Assembly: GCA_002336115.1 (NCBI GenBank)
Contig: DDEN01000057.1
Coordinates: 62,001-126,000 of the forward strand
Direction: 5' to 3'
Length of the DNA: 64,000 bases
From: Chitinophagaceae bacterium UBA1953
GTDB lineage: Bacteria > Bacteroidota > Bacteroidia > Chitinophagales > Chitinophagaceae
In this document: positions 1 through 9,730 of the stretch, piece by piece
Position numbering within the stretch: position 1 is the stretch's first letter
Layout of the letters: the number at the start of each line of letters is the position of its first letter
The notes under the pieces: generated by a model
What the model was told of the DNA's origin: nothing
Databases searched by the model: none
Seen by the model: the letters and a program-made list of their open reading frames with translations, nothing else
Made by a program: the position numbers and the translations under genes

Positions 1-2
1 GC

Positions 3-182
3 AGCTTTGAATTAAGTTTAACAGATAATAACGGACGTGTTCTTTTTTCAAAGAAAGTAAATAAACCTGCCGATACAAATGTTTCGGTTCCGGTAGATCT
101 GAAAAATCTCAGCAGTGGTATTTACTATATACGTGTGCGCCAAAAACAACTTAGCTGGGCAGAAAAAATCGTTATACAATAA
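3..182 (+). CDS. C-terminal fragment of a T9SS type A cargo protein
   Basis: This is the last 59 codons of a gene that begins before the window; the reading frame is open to the left edge and stops at TAA 180-182. The peptide has the layout of a type IX secretion C-terminal sorting domain: strands around NNGRVLFSK, then LSSGIYYIRV, then a short basic end (WAEKIVIQ). In this family the domain directs the protein across the outer membrane and is cut off by the PorU sortase. Nothing can be said about the passenger. A terminator hairpin follows at 202-230, so it is not co-transcribed with the downstream ApbE gene. Confidence 0.8.
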   Translation, partial: SFELSLTDNNGRVLFSKKVNKPADTNVSVPVDLKNLSSGIYYIRVRQKQLSWAEKIVIQ

Positions 183-201
183 CTTCCATTTTACTTTAAT
201 A

Positions 202-230
202 AAATCCAGGTTTATGACCTGGATTTTTAA
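202..230 (+). terminator. Rho-independent terminator after the T9SS cargo gene
   Basis: A ten-base stem (AAATCCAGGT paired with ACCTGGATTT) with a five-base loop is followed by further T and A residues. It lies 20 bases after the stop codon of the T9SS fragment and separates it from the ApbE gene. Confidence 0.75.
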
Positions 231-323
231 ATTATAATCAGTTTTTTCCCGTAAGTTTTCAGTGCCTTTATCGTCTAATTAAAATATCAATTACATTTAT
301 CAGAAATCATTTTTCAAGCAATT

Positions 324-1826
324 ATGAAACCAATCGTTTACCCGGCAGTTGTTTTGGCAGTAATAATTATTGTTACAGCATTCACTATTCCAAAAACAGG
401 CAATGAAAAGCAGGCACATTCGTATGTATCGCATTACGAAAATGTACTGGGCACATCAATGGAATTAAAAGTATCAGCCCTGTCTGAAAAACAAGCTGCA
501 ATAGCTGAAAAAGCTGCATTGACTGAAATTGATCGTTTATCAAAAGTCCTCAGCGGTTATGATGCCAACAGTGAATTCAGTAAATGGTTCAACACTAACA
601 ACAAGGCCGTACACGTTTCCAAAGATTTATTTACAGTATTGCGTTTATTTGATCAATGGCATCAGCAAACAAACGGTGCTCTTGATGCATCTGCCGAACT
701 GATTTCAAAAATCTGGAAACAGGCAGCCGCCAATCAGCAATTACCTTCTCAACAACAATTAAACAATGCTGTTGCACAGGTACAGCAAAAGCATTGGATA
801 TTGAATGAAGCCAATCAAACAGCTACTCATTTAACAACCACTCCTCTGAAATTAAATTCATTTGCCAAATCATTCATTATTCAATCGGCTGTAAATGCAG
901 CAAAGTCAGCAGCAAAAATTAATGGACTGATTGTAAACATTGGTGGCGATATGGTGATTGATGGAGACATCCATGAAAATGTGTGGATCAGTGATCCTAA
1001 AGCTGATGCTGAAAATGACACACCAATCGATCAACTACAGTTAAATAATAAAGCAGTTGCTACCAGCGGTAACTACCGCCGTGGAGAATTCATCAAAGGC
1101 AACTGGTATTCGCATATTGTTGATCCAAGAACAGGGAACCCGGCCAGTGAAATTATCAGCGCAACTGTTATTACACCTTCAGCAACTGATGCCGGTGCCT
1201 TAGCGACTGCATTTAATGTACTAAACCCCCAGGAATGTGTTGCACTTGCCAAAACCGTTACAGACGCAGATTATTTGATTATTACAAAAGATGGAAAAAG
1301 AATTGAAAGCAAAGGTTGGAAAACTTTGCAGGTGAGTAATCCCATCTCAACCAATATGGCTTCAGAAACCCAGAAGGGATGGAAGAATGAATTGGTGATG
1401 TCTTTAACTCTACCACAACAACAGGGATTTGCAAAACGCCCTTTTGTTGCAGTATGGATTGAGGATAAAGATGGAAAAACTGTTCGCAATATTGCATTAT
1501 GGTATAACAAACCACGTTGGCTGCACGATTTAAGAGCATGGTACCGCAAAAACAATGATGCTTTTGCAACTGACATGAATGTATTTTATTCGGTTACTGG
1601 AGCTACACGTTCAGCAGGGAAATACACACTGAAGTGGGATGGAAAAGATGATAAAGGCAACGTACTGAAAGCCGGTAAATACACCATTTATTTTGAAGCA
1701 GCCCGTGAACATGGTGGTTACGATTTGCTGCGCCAGGAAATCAATTGCAATGAATTGGTTCAGCAGTTCAGTTTGAAAGGAGAATCAGAAATTGAATCCG
1801 TTTTACTTGAATACAAAAAGAAATAA
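324..1826 (+). CDS. apbE: FAD:protein FMN transferase (ApbE) fused to DUF2271
   Basis: The 500-residue product starts with one hydrophobic segment (about residues 5-22) that should hold it on the outer face of the inner membrane. Residues 35-330 are the ApbE domain, which moves FMN from FAD onto a Thr/Ser of target proteins; NIGGD (205-209), HIVDPRTG (264-271) and TDAGALATA (288-296) are its flavin and Mg-binding motifs. Residues about 355-495 match DUF2271. That domain contains TGAT at 425-428, which resembles the SGAT-type site that ApbE enzymes flavinylate, although the usual preceding Asp is a Tyr here. The next gene, two bases away, encodes a PepSY-type membrane protein, so the pair probably forms an envelope electron-transfer unit. 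The function of the fusion is inferred. Confidence 0.88.
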   Translation: MKPIVYPAVVLAVIIIVTAFTIPKTGNEKQAHSYVSHYENVLGTSMELKVSALSEKQAAIAEKAALTEIDRLSKVLSGYDANSEFSKWFNTNNKAVHVSKDLFTVLRLFDQWHQQTNGALDASAELISKIWKQAAANQQLPSQQQLNNAVAQVQQKHWILNEANQTATHLTTTPLKLNSFAKSFIIQSAVNAAKSAAKINGLIVNIGGDMVIDGDIHENVWISDPKADAENDTPIDQLQLNNKAVATSGNYRRGEFIKGNWYSHIVDPRTGNPASEIISATVITPSATDAGALATAFNVLNPQECVALAKTVTDADYLIITKDGKRIESKGWKTLQVSNPISTNMASETQKGWKNELVMSLTLPQQQGFAKRPFVAVWIEDKDGKTVRNIALWYNKPRWLHDLRAWYRKNNDAFATDMNVFYSVTGATRSAGKYTLKWDGKDDKGNVLKAGKYTIYFEAAREHGGYDLLRQEINCNELVQQFSLKGESEIESVLLEYKKK

Positions 1827-1828
1827 TA

Positions 1829-2422
1829 ATGAAGCTGAACCGAAGCATTGCACAACTTTCACGCTGGCTGCATATTTATGTATCCATGATCAGTTTTGCC
1901 ATCGTCTTCTTTTTTGCAATAACAGGATTAACCTTAAATCATCCCGATTATTTTGCAGGTGAATTAAAAACGTTAAACGAAAAAGGCAAGGTTGATCCTG
2001 CATGGGTAAGTGTTTCCGATACCAATAAAATCAAGAAACTAGAAATAGTAGAGCAGCTCCGTAAAGCACATAACATTAAAGCTGCATTAAACGAATTTAG
2101 AATTGATAATTCGCAAGTGAGTGCATCTTTCAGAGGACCAGGCTTTGGAGCTGATGCCTTTGTTGATCGCTCAACAGGCGAATATGAAGTAACAATTACA
2201 AAAGCCGGTGTGATTGGTGTGTTGAATGATTTACACAAAGGAAGAGACAGCGGAAGTGGCTGGAGTGTGTTAATTGATGTATCAGCAATTCTGATGTCGT
2301 TGGTTTCTCTTACCGGAATTATTTTAATTCTTTATATCAAACGCAAACGCTTAAGCGGATTAATAATAGCAGCGGCAGGTTTAATTTTGGCGTGGCTGGT
2401 GTATGTGGTTTGGGTGAAGTGA
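1829..2422 (+). CDS. PepSY-associated TM helix protein
   Basis: The 197-residue protein has one N-terminal transmembrane helix (about 18-36), a periplasmic PepSY-like region (about 40-140) and two C-terminal helices (about 146-170 and 175-194). This is the short PepSY-TM layout found with iron and flavin redox systems. Histidines at 15, 38 and 136 lie near membrane boundaries and could bind heme, as in related proteins, but that is a guess. The gene starts two bases after the ApbE-DUF2271 stop codon, so the two are surely co-transcribed. A likely role is passing electrons across the inner membrane to a flavinylated partner. Confidence 0.8.
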   Translation: MKLNRSIAQLSRWLHIYVSMISFAIVFFFAITGLTLNHPDYFAGELKTLNEKGKVDPAWVSVSDTNKIKKLEIVEQLRKAHNIKAALNEFRIDNSQVSASFRGPGFGADAFVDRSTGEYEVTITKAGVIGVLNDLHKGRDSGSGWSVLIDVSAILMSLVSLTGIILILYIKRKRLSGLIIAAAGLILAWLVYVVWVK

Positions 2423-2463
2423 TAAATAGACAAGAACATAAATTTACTTAGTCGCTTGTGCAT

Positions 2464-2886
2464 TTATTTTGAAAAAGAGATATCAGTACCCAAGTTTTGT
2501 GCAACAGTCATCATTAGCCTCCAAGTCTTACTTCCTGAAAAATATATAATTGGCTTAAAATCTTTTGGCATCGTTGTAATTCCCACAAGATTAATTTTCT
2601 TTAATCCATAAAAACCGCTTAATACAATTTTATTTCCTTTTATGATAGCGATTAAACTACAATAACCAGGCATTGATTTCATTTCTCGTAAATGAGTGGT
2701 TAAGGTATCAGCTCGTCCTTCCTCTTTTAATATAAAATCACTTTTTGCGAATGCAACTTTAATTTTTTCATACAAATTGGAGGAATCGGAAAAAATAATA
2801 ATAATTTTTTTGGATCCTCCATCTTGAGCAAACCCATCCATTGTTAAACACAAAAGAAAGAAAAACAGTGTAACTCTTATTAGCAT
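2464..2886 (-). CDS. Small exported protein of unknown function (DUF4174-like)
   Basis: The product is about 140 residues with a clear signal peptide (MLIRVTLFFFLLCLTMDGFA, then Q). The ATG at 2886 is preferred to the in-frame GTG at 2895 because it leads straight into the signal sequence. The mature part begins with a run of hydrophobic strand (KKIIIIF) and has alternating strand/helix character resembling the thioredoxin-like DUF4174 proteins, but there is no CxxC and I cannot confirm the family. It stands alone, convergent with the PepSY gene and 81 bases downstream of trhO on the same strand. Confidence 0.6.
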   Translation of the reverse strand: MLIRVTLFFFLLCLTMDGFAQDGGSKKIIIIFSDSSNLYEKIKVAFAKSDFILKEEGRADTLTTHLREMKSMPGYCSLIAIIKGNKIVLSGFYGLKKINLVGITTMPKDFKPIIYFSGSKTWRLMMTVAQNLGTDISFSK

Positions 2887-2967
2887 AACATTCACTTGAA
2901 ATTTATGAAACTAATATTCCGAAGTTAACAACAAAGCGAACATAAATTAAAAATTTGCTACTAAAAA

Positions 2968-4002
2968 CTACTCTATCCGCAAATCCTTTAACCTTGATTT
3001 TGCTTTATTAAAAACATTTCTTCCTTTATCAATACCGCTACGCAAACGTATCTGCTCTTCTTCAGGCAGGTGAATGAATTCTTTACATTCGTTACTACAG
3101 GTGCCTTCCATTTTTTTACGGCATTCATCACATTGAATAAACAACAGGTGACAAGCATCGTTCGCACAATTTACATGTGTATCAGCCGGTTTACCACATT
3201 GGTGGCAGCATGAAATAATTTCATCAGTCACCCTCTCGCCCAACCTTTGATCAAACACAAAATTCTTTCCATGAAATTTAACCGGCAATCCTTTTTCCTT
3301 GGCCTGATTCACATAGTTGATAATACCACCTTCTAAATGAAATACATTTTTAAACCCTTTGTGCAGCATGTAAGCACTTGCTTTTTCGCAACGTATCCCG
3401 CCTGTGCAGTACATAATGATATTTTTTTCTTTATCAGCATCCATCATCTCTGCAGCCATTGGCAACTGTTCACGGAATGTATCGCTTGGAATTTCGATTG
3501 CTGTTTCAAAATGCCCCACTTCATATTCGTAATGGTTACGCATATCAATCACCACTGTATTGGGGTCATCTGTCAGTGTGTTAAACTGTTCAGCATTTAC
3601 GTACTTTCCTTTATTGGACATATCAAACGTCGGGTCATCAATTCCATCAGCCACAATCTTATTCCGCACTTTTATATCAAGCACATAAAAACTTTTACCA
3701 TCATCATCCACCGCAATATTTAAACGCAGCCCATCTAACTCTTTAACGGAGTAAAGCTGCTGCTTAAACTTTTCTACATTACCGGTGGGAACGCTGATTT
3801 GTGCATTAATCCCTTCGTGTGCCAGGTAAATTCTTCCCAATACACCTAATGCAATAAATTGTTTGTACAATTCATCACGAAAAGATTTTGGTTCTTCAAT
3901 CTTAAAATAACAGTAAAATGAAATGGTTGTACGTGGAGTGGAATCGTTTTGAATACGCTCCTTCAGCTCCCTACGAGAGATGCGGTTGTGCAGTTGTGCC
4001 AT
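2968..4002 (-). CDS. trhO: tRNA uridine(34) hydroxylase, rhodanese family (TrhO/YceA)
   Basis: The 344-residue protein has the TrhO layout: an N-terminal acylphosphatase-like domain (about 25-110), a rhodanese domain (about 130-240) with catalytic Cys199 in CTGGIRC, and a Cys-rich tail from about residue 265 (paired CxxC-type motifs) that probably binds zinc. TrhO makes 5-hydroxyuridine at the wobble base of certain tRNAs. The length is normal for the family. A promoter-like TATCTTTG lies upstream on the minus strand at 4072-4079. Confidence 0.92.
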   Translation of the reverse strand: MAQLHNRISRRELKERIQNDSTPRTTISFYCYFKIEEPKSFRDELYKQFIALGVLGRIYLAHEGINAQISVPTGNVEKFKQQLYSVKELDGLRLNIAVDDDGKSFYVLDIKVRNKIVADGIDDPTFDMSNKGKYVNAEQFNTLTDDPNTVVIDMRNHYEYEVGHFETAIEIPSDTFREQLPMAAEMMDADKEKNIIMYCTGGIRCEKASAYMLHKGFKNVFHLEGGIINYVNQAKEKGLPVKFHGKNFVFDQRLGERVTDEIISCCHQCGKPADTHVNCANDACHLLFIQCDECRKKMEGTCSNECKEFIHLPEEEQIRLRSGIDKGRNVFNKAKSRLKDLRIE

Positions 4003-4071
4003 TGTTTCTGAATTTTAGTCCGTTATTGCTTTGAACCCCAATTGCAGGTTGGGCAAAATTCTAAAGCGTGG

Positions 4072-4079
4072 CAAAGATA
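4072..4079 (-). promoter_or_regulatory. Possible -7 element for trhO
   Basis: On the minus strand this reads TATCTTTG, a match to the Bacteroidota -7 consensus TAnnTTTG, about 70 bases before the trhO start. The -33 element is not clear: a TTG lies 24 bases upstream, which is longer than usual spacing. Confidence 0.35.
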
Positions 4080-4106
4080 CTGAAGCAGAATAAATTTCTA
4101 TTACAA

Positions 4107-6563
4107 CTAATCATCCGATGATGTAATATTAATCTTTGTTCCAATTCTTACTTCATATTGAGGGGACATTTTTTGCTGATATCCTGCAACAACATCTACA
4201 CGAAACACCTTGAATATATTTTCCAGGCCAAGATGACATTCTGCATACGACTTGTTTGATAACTGCAGTGCGGCCGCACCCGTTACCAAATGCCAATTTA
4301 ATTGTTTAAGCCCCGGAATTTTGTTTGTAATAAAGCCATTAAGATGATATTCTGTAAAAAATGCACCATGAATTTTTTCTGCATTACTGAACTGGTAGTA
4401 TTGAGGAAGCTGGAACACATTTAAAAAATCTCCTGCATTAATCAACCTGTTTCCGGCAAAATGTTTCATATCAGGTATCTCTACTTTGTTACTGTTTAAG
4501 AAACCACCTGTTGTGATGTGATACTGAATTTCTCCTGCTACCTTCAGGTTAAAATTATCCCGAACAGACAATTGCCAGTAATCATAGTCCACATCACTGC
4601 CAAACAAATTCTTTATTCCTTTTTTATACTGCAGATGAAAAACCGGCCATCGTGATCCGATATTGATTTTCCTGTCGGGAAATTCAATATACTTTGCTCC
4701 CGGTTGAAAACTCAATCCCAAAGTAAGCATGCTTGCCTGATGCGGAACAAAAGCTGATGAAGTAAGTTCAGCAGGATAGTTTGGGTTATATGTTTTAGTT
4801 GATTTACTCCAACTATAATCAGTTGTGTTTACAAGAGGCTGCCTGTTCTGATATTCAAATTTGCCCGATAATGTTACACCGCTGCCAATACCCATACTTG
4901 CTTCAATCTTTGCAAAACCGGCTGCATACAGTTTCATAAAATTGTTTTTGTAAAACAACGTTGAAATTGAATTTTCATACGCACCTATCGGGTTTGTATT
5001 GTTCATCTGGAACACCCGCTTTCCTGCACTTACAGAAAACTCTGAAAAATATTTTTTTCCTGAACTGTAACGGAATGTACCCCATCCATAAAAACTTTTG
5101 CTGCTGAAACCATATCGCACATGTGGAATTAATTGTATCTTTTTCCGATCAGCAAAAAATTTCTGATAATTTACAGGCATATCAATAACCAAACCTTCCA
5201 CCGTATTAAACTGCACAGAAGTTAACAATGGCGAAAAACCAAAACTTTGTTTTTTCGCCTGTTGCTGAAATGTTTTTCCTGTAAAAAGAATGTCGTTAAC
5301 CTTTACTTTATTATTTATCCTGTCGAGCGAATCAAGATAATGTGGATCTTTCCGTTGTTGCTCAAGGCTGTCTTTTTTATGATAATCCTTTTGTTCTTCT
5401 GCGGTTAATGGTAATGGGCGTATGCTATCCCAATAAGCTACCGATTTTTTATTACTTCCTTCTGCATACTTTAAAACGGTTGAGCCAAAATCATTTTTTG
5501 TAAACGCAGGTGATGAATTAAAATTTTTATACACATTACCAAACACACCATAGGCATCAAATCCAAAAAACTTTACTGCCGGGTAAAGCACCTGGCTTTG
5601 CGGAACCCATTGCTCATGACCTTTCATCTGGTACAATTGCTCAATACGCAATGTATCTGCAAAATCCATCTGGCTTTCTTTGGTCAGCACAAATGCAATG
5701 CTGTGTATGCTCCAGTCATCTTCCACAATATTGATATAACCACTGAAACAAGGCTCGTATTTACGTTTGGGGATGACTTTGATTTTATTCACAAGCATCC
5801 CTTCTTCAGTAAAAGCACCTTCGTATTTATAACGGTAAAAGTAAAACGCATTATCAGCTATTGGCGATATAAAACCTCTTGGATTAAGCGCTTTGCTGAG
5901 CTGAATATTGTTTTCATAAAATGAAATAAACGAAGCACCTGCAAAACCAAAGCCATCACTCTGCCCGCTTACTCTTGTACTAATGACTTCTGTTTTTGTT
6001 TTATTGGGTTTATCAACTGAAATTCTTGAAACAGTTTCAGAAAGAAAAATCATTTTCTTTTTACTTGTATCACCATCTTCAAAGTCAACCGTTTCGCCCA
6101 TAAATTTTTTGGGATAATTGCGAAGACTCATGGTGCCTTTACTATAGACTTCGCATTGATAGGAATTATTTTCCTGCGAATACTCTTTTCGTTTCTTAAT
6201 TGCTTTACGGATAATTGCATAAGCAGGATCTTCATCGCCCGGCTTTACAACAATTTCACTAAGGTTTACCTGCTGTTCGGAAAGTACAAAATTCAGTTCA
6301 ACATCATTTGTGCCCACAGTTATTGTTCGTTCCTGCCGTTCATATCCTACATGGCGGCAGATAACAGTATAAGTTCCTTCTTTCAGGTTCAGAGAAAAAA
6401 AGCCTTTGTTGTTGGCTGAAGTACCTTCAGTTGAATTTTTAATTGTTATGGAAGAAAAAGGCAGCAGTTCGCCATTTTGATTTGTAACTGTTCCCGAAAT
6501 TTTTGCAGCCCGTAATGGCATATAAGAAATAAGCAGGATAGTCAATGCAAGGTATCTGATCAT
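4107..6563 (-). CDS. DUF5686 / carboxypeptidase-regulatory-like outer membrane protein
   Basis: The 818-residue protein has a signal peptide (about 1-19), a carboxypeptidase D regulatory-like beta-sandwich (about 20-105, with the usual GTSANNKGFFSLNL turn) and a long DUF5686 region rich in beta strands ending in DVVAGYQQKMSPQYEVRIGTK-like alternation, typical of an outer-membrane barrel. Such proteins are widespread in Bacteroidota and resemble plugless TonB-receptor relatives; their substrates are unknown. The gene stands alone between trhO and a small membrane protein. Confidence 0.85.
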   Translation of the reverse strand: MIRYLALTILLISYMPLRAAKISGTVTNQNGELLPFSSITIKNSTEGTSANNKGFFSLNLKEGTYTVICRHVGYERQERTITVGTNDVELNFVLSEQQVNLSEIVVKPGDEDPAYAIIRKAIKKRKEYSQENNSYQCEVYSKGTMSLRNYPKKFMGETVDFEDGDTSKKKMIFLSETVSRISVDKPNKTKTEVISTRVSGQSDGFGFAGASFISFYENNIQLSKALNPRGFISPIADNAFYFYRYKYEGAFTEEGMLVNKIKVIPKRKYEPCFSGYINIVEDDWSIHSIAFVLTKESQMDFADTLRIEQLYQMKGHEQWVPQSQVLYPAVKFFGFDAYGVFGNVYKNFNSSPAFTKNDFGSTVLKYAEGSNKKSVAYWDSIRPLPLTAEEQKDYHKKDSLEQQRKDPHYLDSLDRINNKVKVNDILFTGKTFQQQAKKQSFGFSPLLTSVQFNTVEGLVIDMPVNYQKFFADRKKIQLIPHVRYGFSSKSFYGWGTFRYSSGKKYFSEFSVSAGKRVFQMNNTNPIGAYENSISTLFYKNNFMKLYAAGFAKIEASMGIGSGVTLSGKFEYQNRQPLVNTTDYSWSKSTKTYNPNYPAELTSSAFVPHQASMLTLGLSFQPGAKYIEFPDRKINIGSRWPVFHLQYKKGIKNLFGSDVDYDYWQLSVRDNFNLKVAGEIQYHITTGGFLNSNKVEIPDMKHFAGNRLINAGDFLNVFQLPQYYQFSNAEKIHGAFFTEYHLNGFITNKIPGLKQLNWHLVTGAAALQLSNKSYAECHLGLENIFKVFRVDVVAGYQQKMSPQYEVRIGTKINITSSDD

Positions 6564-6607
6564 ACATTGCGAAAATATATTTCAAAATGTTATGAAATTT
6601 TTAATTC

Positions 6608-6952
6608 TTATTTACTCTTACGCAGGTATGATCCGGCAAGTGCGGCAAAACCACCGGTTAGCCCCGCAATAAATCCGGAAACCAGTACCATCACAACATG
6701 AGATTTTACTTTGAAAAACAACTGAGCTATTTTTTCAGATAAAAGATGATTATTATTCACATCAATCATAAAAGAAAATATTGCCCACAAAAAAAACAAA
6801 GACAGAAATGCTGACAAAAAAGCTTTCCCGGGCTTTTGTGGAATAAGTGCTGCTACAACAAACGCAACAATAGCAATGTTCCACCAGGGAAAATAAAATC
6901 CGGCAGCATAACTTAATAAGGCTGTGAGTATAAAAGCAACAATAAATTTCAT
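6608..6952 (-). CDS. Small integral membrane protein of unknown function
   Basis: The 114-residue product is mostly hydrophobic, with about four predicted membrane helices (roughly 3-20, 25-40, 46-64 and 84-108) and a short charged loop around residues 64-80. I do not recognise the family. It lies between the penicillin-acylase gene (79 bases upstream) and the DUF5686 gene (44 bases downstream), all on the minus strand, so it could be co-transcribed with either. Confidence 0.65.
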   Translation of the reverse strand: MKFIVAFILTALLSYAAGFYFPWWNIAIVAFVVAALIPQKPGKAFLSAFLSLFFLWAIFSFMIDVNNNHLLSEKIAQLFFKVKSHVVMVLVSGFIAGLTGGFAALAGSYLRKSK

Positions 6953-7031
6953 TTGACCTGATTTAGAATTTCATTATTAATCTGATACAATTAACTGCCG
7001 CCATGGTTTTCAACCACAGACGGGGTTTGTA

Positions 7032-9470
7032 TTATCCTTTTTTAAATTGAATAGTCCATTTTGCCCGTGCATCTTTTTCTTCACCCCTCCTCATAAACCA
7101 TGCGGTATAATATTTTCCCTGTGCCCATGTATCAACAAACTGATCGTAATATTTACTGCCGGGGTTACCAACCTGCCCGCCGGGGTAAACAACATAGGCT
7201 TCAGTTTGTGCTGTAAGCTGTACAATCATGCGCCAACTTGGACCATGACTTTTTGTAACTGCATTTACAATATCGCCATTACCGCCAACGGGTATGCCCG
7301 TACGTGCAAAAGGAAGAATTGTTTTCAGTAAATGATAAATTGTCGGGTCTTTATGTTTCGTCCATTCAAGTTTACCGGCAGTTTCTTCTTTTTGTAAATC
7401 AACTGACACTTTTTTTATTGCAGATGTAACAACATCAAACAAGGTTTCTTTTTGCGGAGTGTTGATATTATCAATGTATTTCATTGCTGAATCTTTTTTC
7501 AGCAACTCCATCAACGTTTGCGATTCGGGCCAGTTGGCTGCAGGTGTTACTCTTGTAATATCATCTTTCCAGATTTCCACTTCAAGGCTATCCCACCATG
7601 TTTGAAAAACTGTTTGACCGTTTGAGTTGGGCGATGCCAGCAAATCCCAACCCTTCACCATATCAACATATTTTTTTCCGTTGGCATCCAGCTCATTTTC
7701 CTTTACGTACTTCAGCAAAATACTTCGTGCATCTTCGGCAAACACATTGAAGTAATCGTACTGCAGTTTCATCATATCCTCAACCGTAATTCCATTCATT
7801 TCTTTTAAACGGTTCACAATTCGGATGCCTCTCGGAATGATATAATTACCGGGAATAAAATAAGGATAAGTTGAATCGGCCGGGCGTTCATTTGCACTGT
7901 GAAGGAAACCAAGTTCAGGATTTTTGCTGTGCGGATTTTCCTGCTGCGGAATAAATCCCTGCCACATATAACTGCTGTCTTCGCCCGGCATTACAAACAA
8001 ACCTTGCCCATCCCAACGTGCCGGAAATTTTCCCTGCTGCCAGATGGCTATATCACCTGCTTTGGATGCAAAAACAAAATTCTGACCGGGGCAATTAAAT
8101 GTGCTGATGGCATTTGCATATTCATTATAATTATTGGCACGGTTCAATTTGTAAATAGCACCACCTTCATTACTCGGATCATGTGCCACCCAGCGTATTG
8201 CATAATTATTATGATGTGAAAGATCGTTTGAAAAACTTTCATCAAACATTACAGGGCCAAATAACGTGTATGCAACTGTATCTAAATAATCAGCACTACC
8301 TTTTACTTTAATGCGTTCAACACGCTGCTCAGCTTTTGTCCATGCACCATTAAACCAGTATTCCTGTTTGGTTTTGTCTTTAAATTTTATTTCGTAATAA
8401 TCCTTTACATCCCGCTGTGCATTGGTAACACCCCAGGCAATACTGTCGTTAAAACCAATTATTACAAATGGTGTTCCGGGTAATGAAACGCCATACACAT
8501 TATTGCCGGGCGATGTTAATTGTATTTCGTACCAGATGGAAGGAAATGAAAGTTCAAGATGCGGATCGTTGCACAAAATCGGGCTTCCGCTTTTTGTTTT
8601 TGAACCGCCAACAACCCAGTTATTACTGCCATTATTTTTATCGGGCTTTGAAACTTCACTGTATGTTACCGTATCTTTTTTGCCAAAGTATAATGAATCG
8701 GCTGTTGAAGGTTTAACCGGAACAATGCCGGGCTTTTCAAATACCGTTCCTTTTGGAACAATTGGTTCAAGTGAATCATTCACCTGCGGATAAATCATTT
8801 TAAATTCATCCATACTGAATAAACTCTTGGCATTGGTATTCAGCAAATCATTTTCTGTTCCTGATGAAAGCATCTTGGCCATCATCTTTAACAACAAAGC
8901 AGTTTTCAGGTTTGTCCATTTTCTTGGATGATCGTCAAGCAATTTATATTCAAGCGGCATTGAACTTTCTGTAAGCGTGCTGATGTATGCATTCACTCCT
9001 TTTTCATACGCTGCAAACGCATTGGTTGTTTGCTCATCTTTCTTTGTTTCCTCAATAGATTTTTCTGCGGCATAAACCATTCCAAGCCTTCGCTGTTCAC
9101 GGTCGTACTGAATTGCTTTATCACCAATAATTGCACTTACATTTCCTGCTGCAGCTTCTGTTTGAAAATCCATTTGCCAAAGGCGGAATTTAGCATGCAA
9201 AAAACCCTGTATGAAATAAAGATCTTCATCATTTTTCGCAAACACATGTGGCACCAGTCGTTCATCAAAATAAACACTGGCAGCATCTTTTAACCCGGGA
9301 AAACTTAATTCCTCATTATAATCTTTATTAACGGGTTCGGCGTTTTGCCAAAAACCATGCTGCGGACTAAGGAATTTTCCAAGCGGTGGCATAGGCCCGA
9401 TTTTCGTATTCAGTGCTAATACCAGTCCGGCAGTAGCTGCCGACGATAATAAAAACGGTAACAATCGCAT
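7032..9470 (-). CDS. Penicillin acylase family Ntn-hydrolase
   Basis: The 812-residue precursor has an N-terminal signal or anchor helix (about 4-20), an alpha-chain region, and the autocatalytic processing site GSNNW in which Ser282 becomes the N-terminal nucleophile of the beta chain. Downstream, the NDPHLELSFPSIWYEI motif is typical of the family. Members hydrolyse amides such as penicillins or acyl-homoserine lactones in the periplasm; the substrate cannot be told from sequence. Length is normal. The gene is divergent from miaE, with a 240-base spacer that also holds the miaE leader. Confidence 0.9.
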   Translation of the reverse strand: MRLLPFLLSSAATAGLVLALNTKIGPMPPLGKFLSPQHGFWQNAEPVNKDYNEELSFPGLKDAASVYFDERLVPHVFAKNDEDLYFIQGFLHAKFRLWQMDFQTEAAAGNVSAIIGDKAIQYDREQRRLGMVYAAEKSIEETKKDEQTTNAFAAYEKGVNAYISTLTESSMPLEYKLLDDHPRKWTNLKTALLLKMMAKMLSSGTENDLLNTNAKSLFSMDEFKMIYPQVNDSLEPIVPKGTVFEKPGIVPVKPSTADSLYFGKKDTVTYSEVSKPDKNNGSNNWVVGGSKTKSGSPILCNDPHLELSFPSIWYEIQLTSPGNNVYGVSLPGTPFVIIGFNDSIAWGVTNAQRDVKDYYEIKFKDKTKQEYWFNGAWTKAEQRVERIKVKGSADYLDTVAYTLFGPVMFDESFSNDLSHHNNYAIRWVAHDPSNEGGAIYKLNRANNYNEYANAISTFNCPGQNFVFASKAGDIAIWQQGKFPARWDGQGLFVMPGEDSSYMWQGFIPQQENPHSKNPELGFLHSANERPADSTYPYFIPGNYIIPRGIRIVNRLKEMNGITVEDMMKLQYDYFNVFAEDARSILLKYVKENELDANGKKYVDMVKGWDLLASPNSNGQTVFQTWWDSLEVEIWKDDITRVTPAANWPESQTLMELLKKDSAMKYIDNINTPQKETLFDVVTSAIKKVSVDLQKEETAGKLEWTKHKDPTIYHLLKTILPFARTGIPVGGNGDIVNAVTKSHGPSWRMIVQLTAQTEAYVVYPGGQVGNPGSKYYDQFVDTWAQGKYYTAWFMRRGEEKDARAKWTIQFKKG

Positions 9471-9570
9471 ATTGAAAATTATGATTTGGGGAAATTAAAG
9501 AAAATTGCTGATTGACATCAAATCTTTTAAAACCGAATATACCCTATTCCGGCATACCCGCATTGTGGTA

Positions 9571-9601
9571 TTGTAATATCTGAAAAACTTTGTTCTATTT
9601 G
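9571..9601 (+). promoter_or_regulatory. Possible promoter of the miaE leader
   Basis: TTG at 9571-9573 and TCTATTTG at 9594-9601 are separated by 20 bases. This approximates the Bacteroidota promoter pattern with one mismatch in the -7 element. A start near 9608 would give a transcript that runs into the terminator hairpin at 9690-9724. Confidence 0.3.
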
Positions 9602-9689
9602 CATAACAAGTCTGTTAGCATTAGCAATTAAACCTTATAGTCTTCGCTTGTCTTACAGATTATTTTTCAGGAAGTAGTTTTCTTAGTTA

Positions 9690-9724
9690 AAAGGATGTTC
9701 TAATTCAGAATGTCCTTTTTATTT
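9690..9724 (+). terminator. Terminator-like hairpin in the miaE leader
   Basis: AAAGGATGTTCT pairs with AGAATGTCCTTT across a short loop (two mismatched pairs in the middle) and is followed by a run of T. It ends only seven bases before the chosen miaE start, so it either ends a small RNA or acts as an attenuator of miaE. Confidence 0.5.
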
Positions 9725-9730
9725 TTGTTT

